Notes under the pieces: model-generated
Databases searched by the model: none
What the model was told of the DNA's origin: nothing
What the model saw: only the letters and a program-made list of their open reading frames with translations
From: Acidimicrobiia bacterium UBA5794
Lineage (GTDB): Bacteria > Actinomycetota > Acidimicrobiia > Spongiisociales > UBA5794
NCBI GenBank assembly: GCA_002418265.1
Contig: DIDS01000009.1
Coordinates: 61,234 to 125,233 of the forward strand
Direction: 5' to 3'
Length of the DNA stretch: 64,000 bases
Shown: piece after piece, positions 61,154-64,000 of the stretch
Layout: every line of letters starts with the position of its first letter
Position numbering within the stretch: position 1 is the stretch's first letter
Program-made: the position numbers and the translations under genes

Positions 61154-61789
61154 CTAATTGTCGTCCCCGTCTGGTTTGGAATCGAAGCTCGGCAGGGAAA
61201 GGACCAGCAACTCAATCTTCCCGGTCTTGCAGTTGACTCTTCCCGTTCCAGAGACAACATCACCGTCCTCATTGCGCGCCGTAAGACCGAAGCCGACGAG
61301 GCGGTCGCCGGTACCGCCGTGATATCTCTGTGTTTCGAAGGTCAGCCGCAGGCCGTCGGCGAACCGCGAGTCAAGGTAGCTCAACAGCGTGCCGCGGATG
61401 CGCGCTGCCTCGCGCACCCGAAATGGCGGCTCCGTGTATCCGACGAAACCGGCTGTCGCGAACAGTGCGTCGGCGGACGAGGCGTCACCGTCGGACGTCG
61501 CCGTGAGGAATGCCGTCACGAGGCCCTCAGTGACACCCTCGCAGCGGGGAACGTCCGAGTTGACCGGAGTTGTGGCGGAGATGACCGGCGAGAACGCGGT
61601 GGGAGGCTGCTCCACGCCGAGCGTTGAACGGGACGCGACAGGGTCGGCTGATGACTCCAGCCCACCGGTGAAATACAGGAGCAATACTGCGGACAGGATG
61701 ACCGGCACCACGATCAGGAGCGACCAACGAGGAGGCACCCGTGATCCGTCGCCTGCGTCGCCGTTGACACCAACTCGGTCGCCTCTCAT
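61154..61789 (-). CDS. Membrane-anchored hypothetical protein with NTF2-like external domain
   Basis: A 211-residue product from ATG 61789 (upstream starts lie in repeat DNA). One membrane helix (about 24-44), a Ser/Thr/Pro-rich linker and an external domain (about 80-200) including VTEGLVTAFLTATSDGDASSADALFATAGFVGYTE, a pattern seen in NTF2/SnoaL-like folds. The function is unknown. Confidence 0.65.
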   Translation of the reverse strand: MRGDRVGVNGDAGDGSRVPPRWSLLIVVPVILSAVLLLYFTGGLESSADPVASRSTLGVEQPPTAFSPVISATTPVNSDVPRCEGVTEGLVTAFLTATSDGDASSADALFATAGFVGYTEPPFRVREAARIRGTLLSYLDSRFADGLRLTFETQRYHGGTGDRLVGFGLTARNEDGDVVSGTGRVNCKTGKIELLVLSLPSFDSKPDGDDN

Positions 61790-61944
61790 GATCCAGACCC
61801 TAGCGCCGAGGTCAATTACGCACGGATAGGCTCCGTCGGACTTCTGACTTCGGTCATCGGTCATCGGTCTTCTGACAACCGACTTTTGATGTCTGCCCGA
61901 GGACTATGCTCCGCAACGCAATAGCGAACAACACGAGGAAAGCC

Positions 61945-62253
61945 ATGGCTGACGCTACATTGATGGTGTGGATTGATCAGGATCTGTGCACCGGTGACGG
62001 GATCTGCGAAGAAATCGCACCCGACGTTTTCATTGGCCGCGACGACGGACTTTGGGTCGTCAAAGAGACCGCGGGCAACTGGGGGGCAGACATCGTTTTC
62101 GACGGCGTTCAGGCTCCCGACGGATCCCGCGGTGTGGCTCGGGTTCCGAACGATCAGATCGATATCGTCGTTGAGGCAGCTGAAGAGTGTCCGGGCGAAT
62201 GCATCATGATCGAACCGTTCGACCAAGAAACGTTTGACAAGCGCGGGGCATGA
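61945..62253 (+). CDS. Ferredoxin, [3Fe-4S]-type with insert
   Basis: A 102-residue ferredoxin from ATG 61945 (GAGGA upstream). Cluster ligands: C-x5-C in DLCTGDGICEE and C-x3-C in EECPGECIMIE. These resemble single-cluster ferredoxins that serve cytochrome P450s, except that about 35 extra residues (GLWVVKETAGNWGAD onward) lie between the halves. No P450 or reductase is adjacent. Confidence 0.88.
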   Translation: MADATLMVWIDQDLCTGDGICEEIAPDVFIGRDDGLWVVKETAGNWGADIVFDGVQAPDGSRGVARVPNDQIDIVVEAAEECPGECIMIEPFDQETFDKRGA

Positions 62254-62289
62254 CGCCGTCCAGCTGACGGTTCACGTCAGACGCTGCGA

Positions 62290-62721
62290 TCAGCCGGTGA
62301 TGTAGCCCTCAAGCTGATCGATGACGAACTTCTGGTGATCGATCACCGCACCCACGACATCGCCTATCGACACCACGCCCAACAGCACACCGTTGTCGAC
62401 AACAGGCAAGTGTCGGAAACGGTTGGCCGTCATCAGCTCCATGCACTCCGTAACGGTGTATGAGGGAGTTACCGTCACAGGATCCGGCGTCATGATCTCA
62501 CCAACTGAGGTGTCTCGTGAACTCCTCCCGTGAAGAATGATCTTTCTCGCATAGTCTCGTTCCGACAGGATCCCAGTGAGCACGTCATCGTCCATGACGA
62601 CAAGAGCTCCAATGTTCTTGTCAGCCATCATCGACACAGCATCAAATACGGACATCGAGCTTGGCACACTCCATACATCCTGACCCTTGTACTCAAGGAT
62701 ATGGGCGACTGTCTTTCGCAT
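62290..62721 (-). CDS. Two-CBS-domain protein
   Basis: A 143-residue protein made only of a CBS pair: SVFDAVSMMADKNIGALVVMDDDVLTGILSERDYARKII and TVTECMELMTANRFRHLPVVDNGVLLGVVSIGDVVGAVI. Such proteins bind adenosyl nucleotides and regulate partners. A strong AGGAGGT site lies 3 bases before ATG 62721. Confidence 0.92.
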   Translation of the reverse strand: MRKTVAHILEYKGQDVWSVPSSMSVFDAVSMMADKNIGALVVMDDDVLTGILSERDYARKIILHGRSSRDTSVGEIMTPDPVTVTPSYTVTECMELMTANRFRHLPVVDNGVLLGVVSIGDVVGAVIDHQKFVIDQLEGYITG

Positions 62722-62832
62722 GCGACCTCCTGACGCAAATCTAACCAGACAAAGTCAGGCCTGTCCACGTGGATCCAAACAGTGCGTCTACGATGACCCC
62801 AACGAAGGGCGCCAACAAAGGGCGGGTGGGCC

Positions 62833-63606
62833 ATGGAGTATCAGAACCTCGATTTTTGGACTGATGCGGACGTTGGTTATGTAGCCCTCGACCGCCCCAA
62901 CCATCGCAACGCCCTCTCATTCGATCTCTTGGAAGAACTTGTCGCGGTGGCGCGCGAGATCTCATCATCTGACCTGCGAACCGTCGTGGTGACCGGCAAT
63001 GGAACCGACTTCTGTGCAGGATTCGATGTTTCAGGGTTCGAGGTTGGCTTGCTCCAGGAATCGACCCCCGTCCAGCGGTATGAGGCGGCGCAGCTTGGCG
63101 GTGTGATGGCGGATGCGATCGAATCGTTGCCTCAGATAACAGTCGCTGCGCTCCACGGAAACGTGATTGGTGGTGGAGTGGTTCTGACAGCTGCATGCGA
63201 CCTTCGTGTCGCCGATGCAGACACAGTGTTCTCGATCCCAGAGGTCGATCTCGGGATCCCATTGGCTTGGGGAGGGATTGAACGGCTGGTACGCGAGTTC
63301 GGGTCTGCGATCACAAAGGAGCTTGTTCTGACCTGTCGTCCGTTTACCGCTCAGGAGGGCAAAGCCGCCGGGTTCCTCAACGCCATAACCCAACCCGGTG
63401 GTTCGATGGATATCGCAAAGGAGTTGGCCGTTCACATCGCCGAACGTCCCCGGCTCCCGACCGTAACGACGAAGCGTCATGTTGCTGAGGTCCTGCGTGG
63501 TGACTTCTCACGCGATGATGCGATGGGACTGATCACCGCGCTTGATGATGATGAATCAACCGCGGCGCGCAACGCGTACCTCGCCCGCTTTCGAACGACC
63601 ACGTAA
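62833..63606 (+). CDS. Enoyl-CoA hydratase/isomerase family protein
   Basis: A 257-residue crotonase-fold enzyme. The oxyanion-hole segments are FCAGFDVSGFE and ALHGNVIGGGVVLTAACDLRVADADTVFSIPEVDLGI. The usual second catalytic Glu in the hydratase pattern (PE) is present as IPEV. It acts on acyl-CoA thioesters, perhaps together with the acyl-CoA ligase at 59164. The precise reaction cannot be assigned. Confidence 0.9.
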   Translation: MEYQNLDFWTDADVGYVALDRPNHRNALSFDLLEELVAVAREISSSDLRTVVVTGNGTDFCAGFDVSGFEVGLLQESTPVQRYEAAQLGGVMADAIESLPQITVAALHGNVIGGGVVLTAACDLRVADADTVFSIPEVDLGIPLAWGGIERLVREFGSAITKELVLTCRPFTAQEGKAAGFLNAITQPGGSMDIAKELAVHIAERPRLPTVTTKRHVAEVLRGDFSRDDAMGLITALDDDESTAARNAYLARFRTTT

Positions 63607-63647
63607 GAATCTTCATCACCGTTGACGCCCGTCGTGGAACCGTTCCG

Positions 63648-63895
63648 CCGATGACCGATGACCGATGACCGAAGACCGAAGACCGATAACCGATGGCCGA
63701 AGTCTGAGGTCACCTCCTTTCCCGTCCTCCCGCTTGCGGGGGGACGCGCCGAGTGCAGCGAGGCGCAGGGGGGCTGTCTGACGTCTGACGTCTGACTGAC
63801 GGGGTTCGCAGGCTCGCACGCCCCCCTAATCCGACTACGTCGGATTTGTCCCCCCTGAAGGGAGGACGGTGTTGGACTCTGGCTTCTGACTTCTG
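63648..63895. repeat. GACCGAT heptamers and GC-rich hairpin mosaic, second large copy
   Basis: Three GACCGAT units and further variants lead into CCTCCCGCTTGCGGGG, CGAGTGCAGCGAGG, CAGACGT-type units, CTCGCAGGCTCGCACGCCCCCC and ATCCGACTACGTCGGAT, then CCCCCCTGAAGGG and CTGACTTCTG. Together with 63607-63647 and 63896-64000, the 394 bp after the hydratase gene hold no convincing gene. Confidence 0.9.
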
Positions 63896-63930
63896 CACCA
63901 GCACGTTGTCGTCGGCAATCCATACGCGAT

Positions 63931-63967
63931 ATCGGGCCTCACACCTGTGTGGTGTGAGGCCCGATAC
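63931..63967. terminator. Perfect 16-bp hairpin
   Basis: TATCGGGCCTCACACC (63931-63946) pairs perfectly with GGTGTGAGGCCCGATA (63952-63967) around a TGTGT loop, followed by CGTGTTTTGGTTTG. The T-rich run after it supports a rho-independent terminator for plus-strand transcription, though the hydratase stop is 325 bp away. Confidence 0.8.
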
Positions 63968-64000
63968 GTGTTTTGGTTTGTTGTGTGCTACAAGCCAGAT

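Noticed and set aside
1..64000. In-frame UGA selenoprotein in this window
   Set aside because: The TGA-terminated genes I looked at show no same-frame homologous continuation, and the redox genes (MsrA, Sqr-like, DsrE2-like, DsbA-like) use Cys.

Overview
The window looks like a piece of an actinobacterial chromosome with moderately high G+C. Supporting genes are a Ddn-type deazaflavin nitroreductase-family protein, a Septum_form-type lipoprotein, a LytR-CpsA-Psr (LCP) protein, an actinobacterial-style HExxH protein, frequent GTG starts and tight ATGA/GTGA overlaps. An uncultured lineage such as Acidimicrobiia is possible, but that is inference. Almost all of the sequence is coding and genes run on both strands. 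There is no phage, plasmid or integrase signature. The gaps are filled with two dispersed repeat families: 7-bp tandem repeats (CAGAAGT and GACCGAT types) and GC-rich hairpin mosaics.

Layout. 1-5.8 kb: a two-component system followed by a tightly overlapping operon (Asp/His-rich exported protein, two small exported proteins, ApbE-type flavin transferase, ferric-reductase-like haem membrane protein), then a small gene and a septum-formation lipoprotein. 5.8-16.4 kb: MFS transporter, tandem GNAT protein, ABC-F ATPase, M13 metallopeptidase, NfuA-like Fe-S carrier, ATP-grasp enzyme, cyclopropane-fatty-acid synthase and Ddn-family protein. 16.4-22 kb: membrane protein and a complete BMP-type nucleoside ABC importer. 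22-28.6 kb: zincin-like protein, split transketolase divergent from SoxR with a well-formed SoxR-type promoter between them, RarD, HisA/PriA, a stand-alone IF-1-like gene and an MpaB-family protein. 28.6-38.8 kb: ABC-2 exporter, L,D-transpeptidase with DUF4214, a degenerate histidine-kinase-like protein, dienelactone hydrolase, M20 peptidase, exported proteins, DsbA-like protein and purine nucleoside phosphorylase. 38.9-42.6 kb: ECF sigma factor with a coupled membrane protein, and a sulfide-quinone-reductase-like / TusE-DsrC-like / DsrE2-like operon behind a 15-bp-arm palindrome containing a perfect CRP-type site. 42.6-57 kb: MsrA, CLC-CBS channel, mannose-1-phosphate guanylyltransferase, HerA-like ATPase, primary-type sigma factor, LysE exporter, cytochrome c, and a cell-envelope operon (CpsD-like ATPase and LCP protein) flanked by two proteins sharing a novel C-terminal domain. 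57-64 kb: lipoproteins, HTH membrane protein, acyl-CoA ligase, a selenocysteine tRNA, ferredoxin, CBS protein and enoyl-CoA hydratase.

Four functional threads stand out. The first is envelope redox chemistry (ApbE plus haem membrane protein under a two-component system). The second is redox-stress control (SoxR and a split transketolase). The third is sulfur oxidation and trafficking (Sqr-like, TusE/DsrC-like, DsrE2-like, with MsrA next to it). The fourth is envelope polymer assembly (ManC, CpsD-like, LCP). The selC-type tRNA implies that selenoproteins are made elsewhere in the genome. All calls come from reading the sequence and recalled family motifs; no database search was run.
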